Assembly (NCBI GenBank): GCA_963921825.1
Contig: OY997594.1
Coordinates: 11,723,001-11,787,000 of the forward strand
Origin: Erodium maritimum
Lineage: Eukaryota; Streptophyta; Magnoliopsida; Geraniales; Geraniaceae
DNA length: 64,000 nucleotides
Direction of reading: 5' to 3'
The position numbers and the translations under genes were made by a program. Below, in pieces: positions 49,769 to 61,819 of this stretch (positions within the stretch are counted from its first letter, which is position 1; every line of letters begins with the position of its first letter). The notes below the pieces were generated by a model. The model saw only the letters and a list, made by a program, of their open reading frames with translations, was not told the origin of the DNA and did no database searches.

Positions 49769-50154
49769 CGGGTGCAATCAGGTGCGAACCATGGCTTACG
49801 GTGCGAACGTGCGAACCTGCTTGTGCAGTGTATCTGGTTTGCGGAAATAGTGGTCTCGGTTTGCAGTGTTTTCGAAAACCATATTTTTCTCAAGATAAAA
49901 TGTTTTTTTTTCAAACTTCTTTTCCGCGAACTGGGATGCTTATTTCCTCAAACCATATTCGCTATTTCCGCAAACTAAATACACTATTTTCGCAAACCAT
50001 ATATTTTCTCAACATAAAAATGCTGTTTTTTCAAACTTTTTTTTTCCGCAAACTGGGATGCTTATTTCCGCAAACCATGTTCGCTATTTCCGCAAACCAG
50101 ATTTGAGGTTCGCAGGTTCACAACGTAAGGGAGGTTCGCACGTGATTGTCTCCC
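49769..50154. mobile_element. Fold-back element B in (TA)n (386 bp)
   Basis: Begins CGGGTGCAATCAGGTGCGAA directly after the TATATATA that ends element A, and ends in the inverse GAGGTTCGCACGTGATTGTC. The arms share GTTTGCGGAAATAG-type words in inverted orientation. Confidence 0.8.
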
Positions 50155-50166
50155 TATATATATATA

Positions 50167-50533
50167 GGGTAGCTATCCAGTAAAAACCATCCTTATTGTG
50201 CAAACTACGAACCAATGTAAGCCACAGGATGCGGTCAAAGTGACGTCAGCAGAGCGCGCGCGATGCTGACACGTGGCAGATTCGCGCGCGCCTCCGCCCG
50301 CGCGCGTGAGCGTGTTGACCACGCGCGCGCACGGTGCTAATAGTTTGGCGTGCACAGTGCTAATAGTTTAGCACAGTGCCAAACTATTAGCACTGTACGC
50401 CCAAACTATTAGCACTATGCGCGCCACGTGTCAGCACTGTGCGCGCGCACCAGCAGCGCGCGCGCCCACGTGTCAGCACCTGGTGATTTCGTATTTTTCA
50501 CAATAAGGGGTGGTTTGTATTTGATACCAACCC
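50167..50533. mobile_element. Fold-back element C in (TA)n (367 bp, GC-rich core)
   Basis: Begins GGGTAGCTATCCAGTAAAAA and ends with inverted GTTTGTATTTGATACCAACC. The core is built of GCGCGC runs, CACGTGTCAGCA words and CTAATAGTTTGG/CCAAACTATTAG inverted pairs centred near 50370. Confidence 0.8.
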
Positions 50534-50545
50534 TATATATATATA

Positions 50546-50804
50546 GGATAACAATCAGGTACAAACTTGTATCTTTCGTCAGAACGTAGAACTATCAATC
50601 TGGGCCCTTGGATCGTAGAATTAATGACCCAGATTTAATGCACATCTTTTAATATCTTTTTAATTCATGCATATCTTGTAATTGATTTCGTAATCAATCA
50701 CCCCCACCCCCCTGAATTTCGGTGGCCATCCGATCTAGATAATCAATGGCCCAGATTAGTTCTACGTTCTGACCCGAAATAAGGTTTGTACTTGATTGTT
50801 CCCC
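50546..50804. mobile_element. Fold-back element D in (TA)n (259 bp)
   Basis: Begins GGATAACAATCAGGTACAAA and ends GGTTTGTACTTGATTGTTCC, inverted. Inner arms carry CAGAACGTAGAACTA and TAGTTCTACGTTCTG. Confidence 0.82.
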
Positions 50805-51189
50805 TATATATATATATATATATATATATATGTGGGACCTTTCAGGTACAACACAATCTTTAAATACGAAATACGACTTAATCCCAACTTTGGAATCGCA
50901 TATTGCCCAATGGCTGCGATTTTCGCATGGCCTATTTTTTTTTCACCAAGTTTCTTATTTTGATCTTTCCCGCTTCGTTTCAACTCCGATTTAATTTTTT
51001 CTTGCACCAAAAAAATTCTTTTTTCAAGATCTATCTATCAAGTAGCATATTGAATATGTTTTGAAGCAAAAAAAAATATGTACAAGCAAAAACACAAATC
51101 GTTAACCGTGCACTAATGTATGTTCTTGCAACTTCATTTGTATGAATAAGCTAATCTTAATGTATGTTTAAGCTAATCTTAATTTATTA

Positions 51190-52690
51190 GCTTACACATA
51201 CAAAACATACATACACATACAAATGAAAATAGTAAGAACATACATTAAGTTTAGCGTATACATACAACTGAACCAACATGCATTAAGGTTGGCTTAGACA
51301 TACAAATGAAAATGTCAAGAACATACATTTAAAATTGTATAAACATACATTAAATTCAGCGTACATATATAACTGAAAATTAAAAAACATGCAGTTGTAA
51401 AAACATACATACAAAACATACATTAAGATTAGCTTATTCATACAAATGCAGTTGCAAGAACATACATTAGTGCACGGTTAACAATTTGTGTTTTTGCTTG
51501 TGCATGTTCTTTTTTGCTTCAAAACATATTCAATATGCTACTTGATAGATAGATCTTGAAAAAAGAAAGTTTTTGGCGCAAGAAAAAATTAAATCGGAGT
51601 TGAAACGAAGCGGGAAAGATCAAAATAAGAAACTTGGTGAAAAAAAATTGGCCATGCGATTTGCGATTCCAAAGACTGGGATTGAGTCGTTTTTCGTACA
51701 AAATTGGCCAAGTCTTACCTGGATGTTACTTCCTTTTGGGATTACCTCTCTCGGATGGCCCCATGCCACTCCTAGGCCTATCCCCACAAAAGCCTTCTTG
51801 TTTCTCCTTCAAACGCTGCCCACTTCGTCCTCCAAGCAAAATGAGCTTGTTGGACTCCGTGAACCCAATCTTCCCTCCCACGACTCCCTTCAAAAGAGAA
51901 ACTTGTTCCTCCAAAGAAAAAGATGAAGATTCAACAAAACGAGAAGATTGTTCACGAGACTTACTTAGCTTTTTAGTATTCACTCGGTACACATCAAGAC
52001 CGCTAGCTTCCATCTCCAAACCATACTCTTGCCTCCTTACACAAGTCTTTCCCTAGACTTTGTAAGCCAAAGGGATCAGCCTTCAACGTTGCGGAAGCGT
52101 TTTAGGAATGAGCCAAGAACAAGCAACAAAAGAAAGGAAGAAGAAGAGAATATACATTAAGTTTAGCGTATACATACAACTGAACCAACATGCATTAAGG
52201 TTGCCTTAGACATACAAATTAAAATGCCAAGAACATACATTTAAAATTGTATAAACATACATTAAATGCAGCGTACATATATAACTGAAAATTAAAAAAC
52301 ATGCAGTTGTAAAAACATACATACAAAACATACATTATGATTAGCTTATTCATACAAATGTAGTTGCAAGAACATACATTAGTGCACGGTTAGCTTACAC
52401 ATACAAAACATACATACACATACAAATGAAAATAGTAAGAACATACATTAAGTTTAGCGTATACATACAACTGAACCAACATGCATTAAGGTTGGCTTAG
52501 ACATACAAATAAAAATGCCAAGAACATACATTTAAAATTGTATAAACATACATTAAATTCAGCGTACATATATAACTAAAAATTAAAAAACATGCAGTTG
52601 TAAAAACATACATACAAAACATACATTAAGATTAGCTTATTTATACAAATGCAGTTGCAAGAACATAAATTAGTGCACGGTTAAAAATTT
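51190..52690. repeat. Threefold repeat inside element E (about 245-290 bp units)
   Basis: Units near 51236-51480, 52148-52390 and 52437-52690 each run from ACATACATTAAGTTTAGCGT to AACATACATTAGTGCACGG, with few differences. They are dense in ACATACAT words. Confidence 0.85.
51729..52150 (-). other. Unrelated 422-bp insert in element E with open frame
   Basis: Sequence unlike the surrounding element. The minus strand has a 97-codon open segment from 52019 (MEMEASGLDVYRVNTKKLSK, then a Ser/Glu-rich part and LLGGRSGQRLKEKQEGF). The frame can be extended upstream without its ATG. No family is recognised; it could be a captured gene or retroelement fragment. Confidence 0.45.
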
Positions 52691-52944
52691 GTGTTTTTGC
52701 TTGTGCATGTTCTTTTTTGCTTCAAAACATATTCAATATGCTACTTGATAGATAGATCTTGAAAAAAGAAAGTTTTTGGCGCAAGAAAAAATTAAATCGG
52801 AGTTGAAACGAAGCGGGAAAGATCAAAATAAGAAACTTGGTGAAAAAAAATAGGTCATGCGATTTGCGATTTCAAAGGCTGGGATTGAGTCGTATTTCGT
52901 ACAAAATTGGCCAAGTCTTACCTGAATGTTATCCTATATATATA

Positions 52945-53203
52945 GGGTAGCTATCCAGTAAAAACATCCTTTATCGTGCAAACTACGAACCAATCTAAGC
53001 CACAGGATGCGGTCAAAGTGACGTCAGCAGAACGCCCCAGATGCTGACACGTGGCTCGCGCGTGCACCAGCAGCGCGCGCGCACACAGTGCTGGTGCGCG
53101 CGCACATAGTGCTGGTGCACGCGCGCACGGTGCTGATAGTTCACATAGCACAATGCTAACAGTTTACATAGCACAATGTTGATAGTTTAGTACAAATGTA
53201 ACC
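52945..53203. mobile_element. Fold-back element C-like copy, cut by a gypsy element
   Basis: Begins GGGTAGCTATCCAGTAAAAA and follows element C through the GATGCGGTCAAAGTGACGTC block and GCGC-rich core. It is interrupted at 53204 by the start of an LTR, so its right end should lie beyond the gypsy element, outside this window. Confidence 0.82.
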
Positions 53204-54661
53204 TGTCACGCCCCAAATCCGGTTTTGGCCGGACTCGAGACGTAACTTGAATTATCAATTAAATAATAATAAAATGATAACACCTCCGATTCAAATGTTC
53301 AATAAGTTCCAATCAAATACTCAAATAACATGTGTTCCAAAAAGTAATGAGGAGTCAAGCTCCATAAAGAGTACGTAAAAACATAGGGTTCGACATAAAG
53401 ACCCACAACGTCTCTAAGACAGAACACCCAAACTATCCCGAAGCTCCCGAACTTCGAATCCACTACTCATCATGCACACCTGTACAAAAAAATAGATAAC
53501 ACAAATAGGGGTGAGCTTACGCTCAGTAGGGAAAATCATAAATAGTTTAACCACCAATTTAATAATAAACTTCTTCAATAATAATTAATCTTTAAAACCA
53601 GTTCGACCCGGATTCGACCCGGATCCGACCCAAAACCCGAACCAGACCCGGCCCGAGTCCGAACCCGGGTCCAGACCCGACCAGATTCGGTCCAGACCCG
53701 ACCAGATTCGGTCCAGACCCGACCAGATTCGGTCCAGACCCGACTCAGGCCCTGGGCCTGGCCCGAGGCCTGGTTCGGCCCAAAATCCGTCCTGGGCCTA
53801 AGGCCCGACTCATCAGATTTGGCCCAACACGCCAGCTCTTTGGCCCATAAGCCCAACACGCACCGTCTGCTCGAGCATGCCGGCGAGGACTCATCTCCGG
53901 CCGGCAGCAGCTGCGTCTGGACGTTCGAGAGGAGCGTAGAACTGGCCGGAAGTCACGCTAGAACTCCGGCGAGACGGTCGCAGGGATGGAGGTGTCAGGA
54001 GCGCGGTCCAAATGCCTCGTCCTTCAGATCTGGCGAGAGAAACATTTCTCGCCGTTGTTGTTCCGATTAGCCCATCCCAAATCCGAAATCGATCCGTCGG
54101 GGAACACGGTCAGAGAAGGAGAGCGGGGCGAGTGAGGTCGTCGGAGGGAACGACGGAGCCGCGTGTCTCTTACCCGTGCAGGAGTTTCTGTCGCAGGCGA
54201 GAAGTGACCGGGAATAGAGATGGAGGCACCGTCGAGGCGAGGCTTGGTCTTGGGTGAAGGAAAGGACGACCGGCGAGCGGGATCTATGCTCCGATAGTGT
54301 ATCACAAGGGAGACGGCGACCAGGGGAAGGATCTGGAAGGTGGGGCGACGCGAGAGAGAAGGAGGAAGGGTGCGCCGTCAGATCTCCTCGAACTGCGTGC
54401 AAGGACGCGTGAAGAAGGCGAAGGGACGAGGGCTTTAGGGTTGACGCGGGCTTCGCATTTCTGGTCCTGGGTTGCGCGGTTGGGCTGGGCCCGGTTTTCT
54501 GACCGGCCCAGTTCAGCTCAAATCCTTCTTCTCGTTTTTTTTATTTCATATCTTTTCTTTTCTTTCCCTTTTTTTTGCAATCGAATCACTAATCAACTCG
54601 TTCTCCCACTCGACGACGTCTCCTACGATAAATTATCGAAATAAAGACTCAGGTCTTTACA
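53204..54661 (-). repeat. 3' LTR (1458 bp) of the gag-only gypsy element
   Basis: Minus strand starts TGTAAAGACCTGAGTC and ends GGGGCGTGACA. After about 370 bp from its left end it departs from the 5' LTR copy at 63865, consistent with an internal deletion or replacement. It contains a repeated GTCCAGACCCGACCAGATTC unit (53670-53745) and the inverted repeat TGAGCTTACGCTCA. Confidence 0.85.
53669..53745. repeat. Short tandem repeat in LTR (about 24-bp unit)
   Basis: Three to four copies of GTCCAGACCCGACCAGATTC plus GGTC inside the LTR. Confidence 0.9.
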
Positions 54662-54674
54662 GTCTACCCCCCTT
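54662..54674 (-). promoter_or_regulatory. Polypurine tract of the gypsy element
   Basis: Minus-strand TTAAGGGGGGTAGAC directly before the LTR start, preceded by GGGGACGAAATTCCG, a sequence conserved at this place in many plant gypsy elements. Confidence 0.8.
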
Positions 54675-57537
54675 AACGGAATTTCGTCCCCGAAATTTAA
54701 AACGAACGCGCTTCATTTGACCCTATCTCAGGGAACGACCGGTTAAAACTCACAAGCGAGGGGTCCGCGATGTACTTCCGCAGTTTGAACATGGAAGACG
54801 ATAGGTAACGACTCAAATTCTGCCAAAAAAACCTTAAAAGGTCTGATCAGTTGCGGGGTCATCTTGCCTCCGCCACGGTTGAACCGTACTGGGCCCTCTT
54901 TCGGACCCACCCTCCGGAATATCTGATCACCTCATTGAAACTCAAGAGGCATACGCCTTTCATCTATGCAAATCTTCTGTCGGCTTTGCACGGTCTTTAA
55001 CCGTTTCCGAATCTACATAACCTTCACTTAATTGTGCTTCACTAGATCACGCTAGTTACTCAAACGTCATACTTGGCGGTGAAAACAGTCTTTCTTAACA
55101 GTCCACAACTCAAACGTGCAACGTCTCACATCAACTCAAAGAAAAACCGAGCAAAAACACAAGCTGAATAATACTCAAACACTTAAGAACCTCAGGTAAC
55201 GGTCTAGATATCCTATACCAGAAATTTCCGTCGGCACAGGTATCCTGCCGGGACGCTCTGCAAGTCGAACAGAGTCGGACCCACACACCAACGTTACTTC
55301 TCAATTTCCTCCTTATCAACCGATACAGGGACTAACCACAACAGAACTCAAACACTACCAAGTCAAGACCAACCACAAATAATTCTACAAAAAAGTGATA
55401 CCCAAAATCAAACTTGGCGTTGACAAACAGTATTACTTAACAGTTCACAATTTCAACGTGAAACAAATTAGATCAACACAAGGAATCAATGAGTACACAC
55501 AACAAGTCGATTATCCCTCAGACACTGAGGAATAGCAAATATCGATCTTGGTAACCTAGATTGGAATCTGGCGTCGGTGTAGATAGCGGGCCGTCACAAC
55601 AATCTCGATGTAGATACCTCTCACCGAAATCCTCAACGGTATAAGTATCACACCAGAACGAACAACATCGGTTCAGACATGCCATACCGTAATTTTCCGT
55701 CGGTATGGGTGTCTTACCGAAAGACTCCGAAAGTCGGATAAAGACGGAGCCATCCGCAGATGTAACTTCTCAATTTCTAGTTGGTAGCCGTCACAAGAAT
55801 AGTTCACACTGGAACGCCAATAAGGTCAGGTCACGACCTAACACACACAAAACGCGCAAGTAACACACAACTGCAATCATCGAAACAAGGTTCTCATAAC
55901 CACTACAGGCTTTGGAACAACCGCTCGTTTCACCACATCTCGTGGAAAGGTAAGTGTACTTCAATCGAGGAGATAATACAATGTACCGACACTTAGTCGG
56001 AAGGCGGCACGCCTCATAATACACTACAATCAAAAGCTCATGCTACACCAAGCATGAAACACTTGCCCAACATAGCAACATGGCACACCGGGTCAAACTT
56101 ATCAGGATTCTCAACCTGATAACGGATCAGTCACACATCAAGCATCACAATCCTAAATCGTGGTAAAACCATCAAACACCTAACCGTGATCAATCAAGAA
56201 GGTTATCCAACTCGCGATATATATATTTTTCTTGACGTTGATACTTGTTTCACAACCCTTGACCAAACCATCTTACAAGTCGCTTCATCCAAGTCATCGC
56301 ATCAATGAGACAACAGTTCTCGAAACCGGTTCATGGTTTAGTACAACCACGAACTCTACCGACATCTGGTCGGACGAACGACGTACAACAACAAGGAACG
56401 GTAGAACCTCTTACTGGCACTTAGCCGAAAGTAGGCGTCCTTCGAGACGTACAACCCAAACGTTACGATAATTACACTCGACAGTGGAACCCAAACTAAG
56501 ATCGATCAACAAAGGTTATCCCAACCGGTGGATATCGATCAAACCAACTTATAGGCAAGTCCACCCAAGTCACCACTTAAGGAGTAATCAACACGTACTA
56601 AAATCTCCAGGGTTTGAACAGTTCAGAAAACTATCGCGGTTCCTTCAATCTGTTCTCTAACAACTCAGAACCAACAACGGTTAACTCTTAAATTTCCCTT
56701 GTGCCCTGCATGGCACCAGATCCGACCTACCACACAGCATTTCGCTCGGTGCCATCTTGTTACTGGCCTAGAAGCTCGTGGTAGTCGCACTCGACTGTCT
56801 GTGTTCGGATCTCAACGTGAGGTGCTCTCACTTCTACAGCGTAAGTTCAAAGTTTGTACTATTCCTCACGGGACATTGGCGTTCGTCCTTCCCTTGCTGA
56901 CAAAAGTACGCCTTGGTACTCGGTTCTCGTTCTCCGCATTTTGCTCCGCTGGGAGTGCCGTTTTATGTGGTTGTAACTCTCGGTGTCATCCGTCTGTTCC
57001 GCGTGGAAGGAATTTAGGGACCACACTCTAATTTAAGCTTACACGTACAACTCACACTCATCCAACTAATTCGTCCATCAACCGGGGTGTCAAGTCACAG
57101 AGGTCGTTTCGAAGATTCGACTCTTAAGATTTTAAACTTTTAGTAGGTTTCGATGTCGGTGGGTTATGAGCCCACCACGCTTCCGCTGCGCTACTCTGAT
57201 CTTATCGTCACTCGGTCATCTCCTGTGACCGGTGGGACCGTTTACTGGTCAGGGCTGTGGCCTTTTAGTGCTCGGCCATTTGCCGTCATTGGATGAACGT
57301 TTGATGTTCCATAACTTGGTTCTTAAAGCTCGACCACCACGTTCGAAACACGAAGGGAACTTTCAGTACGACAAGTTCTTAAGAATGAGACGGTTTGTTA
57401 CCACACTTTCGTCTCCTACCGACACTAGTCGGGACTACCACACCTCGAGTCGGTGTGTTTAGGTACGGGTGGGCTTAACAGTTTTAAATTCGTTCTAACA
57501 TAACGTAATCACGAAACAAAACAACCAAGTGTAATAC
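54675..57537 (-). other. Non-coding internal part of the gypsy element
   Basis: About 2.9 kb between gag and the polypurine tract, where pol would be expected. No pol motif is seen in any frame. Scattered units resemble the leader repeat (ACCGACACTTAGTCGGAAGG at 55983; related forms near 56360 and 57420). It holds the initiator-tRNA-like sequence. Confidence 0.6.
57142..57200 (-). pseudogene. Truncated initiator tRNA-Met (CAT) copy
   Basis: Read from 57200 the sequence starts ATCAGAGTAGCGCAGCGGAA and goes on through GCGTGGTGGGCTCATAACCC. It matches the acceptor 5' strand, D arm and anticodon arm (anticodon CAT) of plant initiator tRNA-Met with about two changes. The variable loop and T arm are shortened (CGACATCGAAACCT), and the 3' acceptor strand is absent, so it cannot fold as a full tRNA. 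It is about 59 nt instead of 72. Confidence 0.8.
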
Positions 57538-58740
57538 TCAAGTGTTAGCAAACCCAATATCCAAAATAAATAGTACACCGGTACTCCAATCGATCTCACG
57601 ATCAGAAACATGCCCCTCAGCTCGGGGCCGGCAATCGCGTATGCTCAGTCCTGCTGAATCGGAGGTCCTCCTATTGGTGGTGGTGGAAGACTCTGCTGCT
57701 GTGATAGCATTTCCTCTTATCGGCTCTCGTAGGCAGATCTGCGGGACGGTGTGTAGATCCACCACACAACGGGCAGTCTCGGCCCGATGTTCCAACTGCT
57801 TGCACGAGGGACAAAACTGTGCCACCAGGGCAGGTCCAACTGACGCTACTACCTCAACCCGTCGTGTCTCACCGGACTGGGACTGTGGCTGAAAGAATCC
57901 CGAGACCCTCCGCCTCCTAGGATCGCGACTCTCTGACGGCCTTAGGAAGCCATTCGGCCTCAACCTGGTCTTCTGTGCCATGGCGGTCTCCCGAAAAATG
58001 CCTCTCAACGGCTAGTGCCTGGTCCACTAGTACAAAAAAAATCCTCATCCGGAAGGCAATAACTCGATATGCGATAGATGGGATGAGTCCTTTCTCGAAA
58101 CGCTTGCGGCGGCTCTCCTCCGTCTGCACCATGTCGGGCGCGAAGCGAGACAGGGACGTGAACCTCGCCTCATACTCAGAGACGGTCACCCCTCTCTACC
58201 GCAGATCCAAAAACTGCTGGTGTCGGTCATCTCGAACAGGTCGAGGGAAATACTGTTCCAGGAACGGTCTACTGAACAGCTGAAAGTCATCTCCAACCCT
58301 GGTCTGCACATGCTGCCACCAGTATCATGCTTCTCCCTCAAGCTGAAAGGTTGCGAAAAAGATTCTCAAGCGACTATCAAAATACTCCAGAAGTATCAAG
58401 GTTGTGGGTAATCCGCTCCAACCATACTACAGCTGCCTCGGGGTCTGAACCTCCTTAATAGATAGGTGTACCCAACCTACGAAAATCCTTGAGAGCCTGG
58501 GCCGTGTGGATGTCCATCTGGCCTAGCCTCTCGGTAGTGACTGCGTCGGCAGTAGGCACAGACTCTGGTGCCGATGCAACAGTCTCCTGCTGAGCACTGA
58601 GTGCTGCTAGTACTGCGCGGACCACCTCCTCTAGAGGGCCGGCTGAGTCGGCTCTGCGACTGGAGAAACTCTAGGTGGTGACCCTGGCGGTCGACCCTCA
58701 AAACTCTGGTGCTCTGTGGAAGCAGCACCCTGGGCGCTCG
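57538..58740 (-). pseudogene. Gypsy gag remnant
   Basis: On the minus strand the frame reads an Ala/Glu-rich N terminus (EEVVRAVLAALSAQQETVAS), then LGQMDIHTAQALKDFRRLGT with a stop. Later come MTVSEYEARFTSLSRFAPDM and ESRRKRFEKGLIPSIAYRVI, the typical chromovirus gag core, and a degraded zinc knuckle (CPSCKQLEHRAETARC). The N-terminal part continues across the solo LTR at 61820. At least two frame changes break it. A short GVLFILDI after the knuckle may be the start of a lost protease. Confidence 0.8.
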
Positions 58741-58751
58741 CTGCCCCTGCC

Positions 58752-61700
58752 TGTCACGCCCTAAATCCGGCTTTGACCGGACTCGAGACATGACCGAAAT
58801 TAAGAGTAGAAAAACAATAATTAAATACAGAAACCTTTATAATAACAAAGTAACCTCGCTCAAAGCAACAACTATAAATAGTTTCAAAACTATCAATGAG
58901 TCACAGCTCAACATAAAGAGTCAAATAAATAATGTTTATAACACATGACTGACATAACTCTAAGATAAACCCCAAGATGTCCAAAACCTCCCGAGCCCCG
59001 AACTCACTAGACATCAGCTACACCTGTAAAACAGTAAGAAAACTAAAGGGGGTGAGCTTACGCTCAGTAGGAAAAACCTTAACAATTCAACCCTTAGATC
59101 AATACTGTACTGTGTAAACAGATAACTCAACAAATACGACCAACAATGAAACAATGTGTAACAAGATAGAATAGGATAAGTACGATGAAATAACATATAA
59201 ATAAGATAGAATAAGATAAGCTCGAACTCTTGAAAATAACATTAACTTGAAAGGTTCCATAAAATAATTAATATAAAGTATCATAACGATTAAATGGGAG
59301 TAATTGATATCACGCCAACCACTTGCTTCTCAAGCCTCCGATCCATGAATAGATTCTAGTGTCACCTCGGTTCCCATATTCCGATCCACTAGAGTATTCA
59401 TATCACATCAGATTTTCCCTCGGTCCAGAGGAGGCACATACATCGGGGCACCGGAAACCATCCCAAAGGGACGCTCATTGTCGGGATTCTCGGAAATGCC
59501 TCCAAAGGACCATATGTCATAGGGAACCAAGGTAGTGCTCCACTGGGACGCACACCCTTGGGTGAAACCTCAGTAACCATCTTTCATGAAGTAATCCACT
59601 CAATATCCCGCAGGATCTGCCGAGACCTTAGGCTCCTCACATCACTCAATATCCCACAGGATCTGCCGAGCTCTCAGGCTCCTCACAATAATCACTCAAT
59701 ATCCCGTAGGATCTGCCGAGCTCTCAGGCTCCTCACATCACTCAATATCTCACTGTATCTGTCCAACTTCAACCACCACAACGGCACCGGATTACCCCCA
59801 CCCCCCGGTGTAGTACCGAACCGAACAAACATTCAAGAATAAGAATAAGGAAAATGTACTATAACTTATCCACCAATCAACAATTATCGAATCACACTTC
59901 CACCACAACACATAAAGACATTCACTTAATCCTCAATCTTAGAATTACACACGTTCATCAATACATACCACACGGGATTCATACCCACAATTACCCTTAC
60001 CGTCATACTTACCTGTCACGAACCATCGGTACATCGATCACCTGATTGTACCCCTTGGCACAGCCAGTCATACTCGATCATCCGTTCAATCAACAATTAT
60101 ATCAACACAGTCACTCAATCGATCAAATAAGCATTCAACCAATCAACATTCATGTGAACGATCAATTAAGCATTCAATCATACAAGCTAACTAGTTTCAT
60201 TAGACTCTTATATTATCCTAATAACTAGCAACCAAGCATGTGAACCTAGCACACAACTAATCCGAGAGCTCTTCACAACCTCTCTACCAGTAAATCAATT
60301 CCCAAGTATTGAAAGCAAGCTTCACTAGTCATCTTCATCCTAAGTATGCATACTAGACTCATCCATTTATTAGTAATTGAAATACGATTATTCTAGTTAT
60401 TCGCATCCTATAGGCAATTCTAGGACCTTTCCAATTTTATTAACCTAACATGCATGCTAAACGTTAATTAATAAATTAAGACTTTCCCTACCTTGCGGTC
60501 TTCCTCTAATAAAACTCTGATGAAAAGCTCGAGTGGTCACAACTCCGTTCTTCACACGGGTTCCGGCGTGATCTTCGTTCTTCTAGCTCGGTTCCAAGCC
60601 CTTGATCTCGGGCGAAGTCCCATCTAGATTTGACAAACAAAATGTCCGAATCAAAACCAGTAAAAGTCCGAAGGTCCACTGATTTAACCAAAATTGTCCT
60701 TTAAATCCTCACCTTTAATTAATTAAATCAATTAAATAAAATCTGATTTTAAAACATTTTCTTTGAAACCGGGTTGACTTGGATCCGACCCGGATCCAAG
60801 CCCAAACCCAGATCCAGAACCCAGAACTCGGATCTGACCCGGAACCGGTCCAGTCCCGACCCGGACTCGAACCAGATTCGACTCCAGCCCGGTCTGAACC
60901 CGAGCCCATGTCTGAGCCTGGCCCGAGTCCATATTGGGCTAAGGCCCGTCCCTGGTTGCTGCCTGTTCTGGCCCACGATGCTCCGGCCCATTAGCTTGTC
61001 ACGGCCCACACGACCTGACCCAATCCTTCGTTGGCTCGGTTTAAGATGATGCAACTCCGGCAAAACCAGAGCTCTCCGGCCACCGTCGACGGTGTTAGGG
61101 GAGTTCGAAGGGGCGGCATAAGGGCGGAGGCGAGCTTTAAACTCCCGGCGAAACCGTGAACGCAGCGTTCGAGACCCCGGCGTGACCTAGAGTTCGACTT
61201 CTTCTCAGATCTGACGAGCTCAGCGTCGCCGGCGATGGTTCCGTCTGAACCCGCCCCTAATCGAGCTCGTCTCGAAGGTTTTCCGGTGCGGTGCGCTCGG
61301 AGAAGGAAGGGAAAGGGACGAGCGAAGCACCCACCTCTCGAATTGCTGTCGTTGGCGAGGGTTGAACCGGAGAACACAAACCCAAGGCGTTCCGGCGAGT
61401 TCTTGTAGATTCTGGGGACGGGGCTCGATTGGTACCAAAGAGAGGAAGGGATGCTGGCGAGCGTGTCGGCAAGGGAGGAGAAGATGGGCGGTGAGGCTCG
61501 TTGAGGGATCTGGTTCGCGAGTTCGGGAGAGGAAGTGCGAGAGGAGAGGAGGCGCGATGGAGACGAGCTTCTAGGGATTCGTGCACGTAAATGGGTAGCC
61601 GAAGAGACGAGGGTAGGGTAAGGTATGCGAGATAGGCCGCTTGGGCCAACACAAGGGACTTGGGCTTGGTCTTGTTCCGGCCTAGGCGTGGGTCTGGCCT

Positions 61701-61819
61701 GACCAGCCCAATTTCCTTTCCCCCCTTTTTTTCACCTTTCAATTTTCCATTCATTACAAAAACATACCCAATGTTTCATGTTTCAAAACATTACCCTATC
61801 GAAGGAGTGGGGTTTTACA
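58752..61819 (-). mobile_element. Solo LTR nested in gag (3068 bp)
   Basis: Plus-strand borders are TGTCACGCCCTAAATCC and GGGGTTTTACA, flanked by perfect CTGCC duplications (58747-58751 and 61820-61824). It is the inverse relative of the solo LTR at 9292-12436: both share the 42-bp CTCGGCAGATCCT array (here 59590-59760), the GGGTC-rich tract (here 60770-60950), and similar ends. There is no coding sequence. Confidence 0.92.
59590..59765 (-). repeat. Tandem repeat in LTR, about 42-62 bp units
   Basis: Four copies of a unit with ATATCCC(G/A)CAGGATCTGCCGAG and AGGCTCCTCAC, the counterpart of the array at 11390-11620. Confidence 0.85.

Larger units (their letters stand above)
50832..52934. mobile_element. 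Fold-back element E in (TA)n, duplicated and with an insert
   Basis: Left arm (about 50840-51180) and right arm (about 52640-52934) are inverted copies containing GAAACGAAGCGGGAAAGATC. A second complete right arm lies at about 51420-51728. Between the two right arms stand a foreign-looking 422-bp insert and repeated inner units, so the element was rearranged after insertion. Confidence 0.75.

Noticed and set aside
53819-54644. Overlapping open frames of 80-115 codons on both strands
   Set aside because: They are inside the GC-rich part of an LTR; frames are open on both strands because of base composition.
57142-57200. Possible functional tRNA-Met gene
   Set aside because: The T arm and the 3' acceptor strand are missing, so the cloverleaf cannot close; annotated as a pseudogene.
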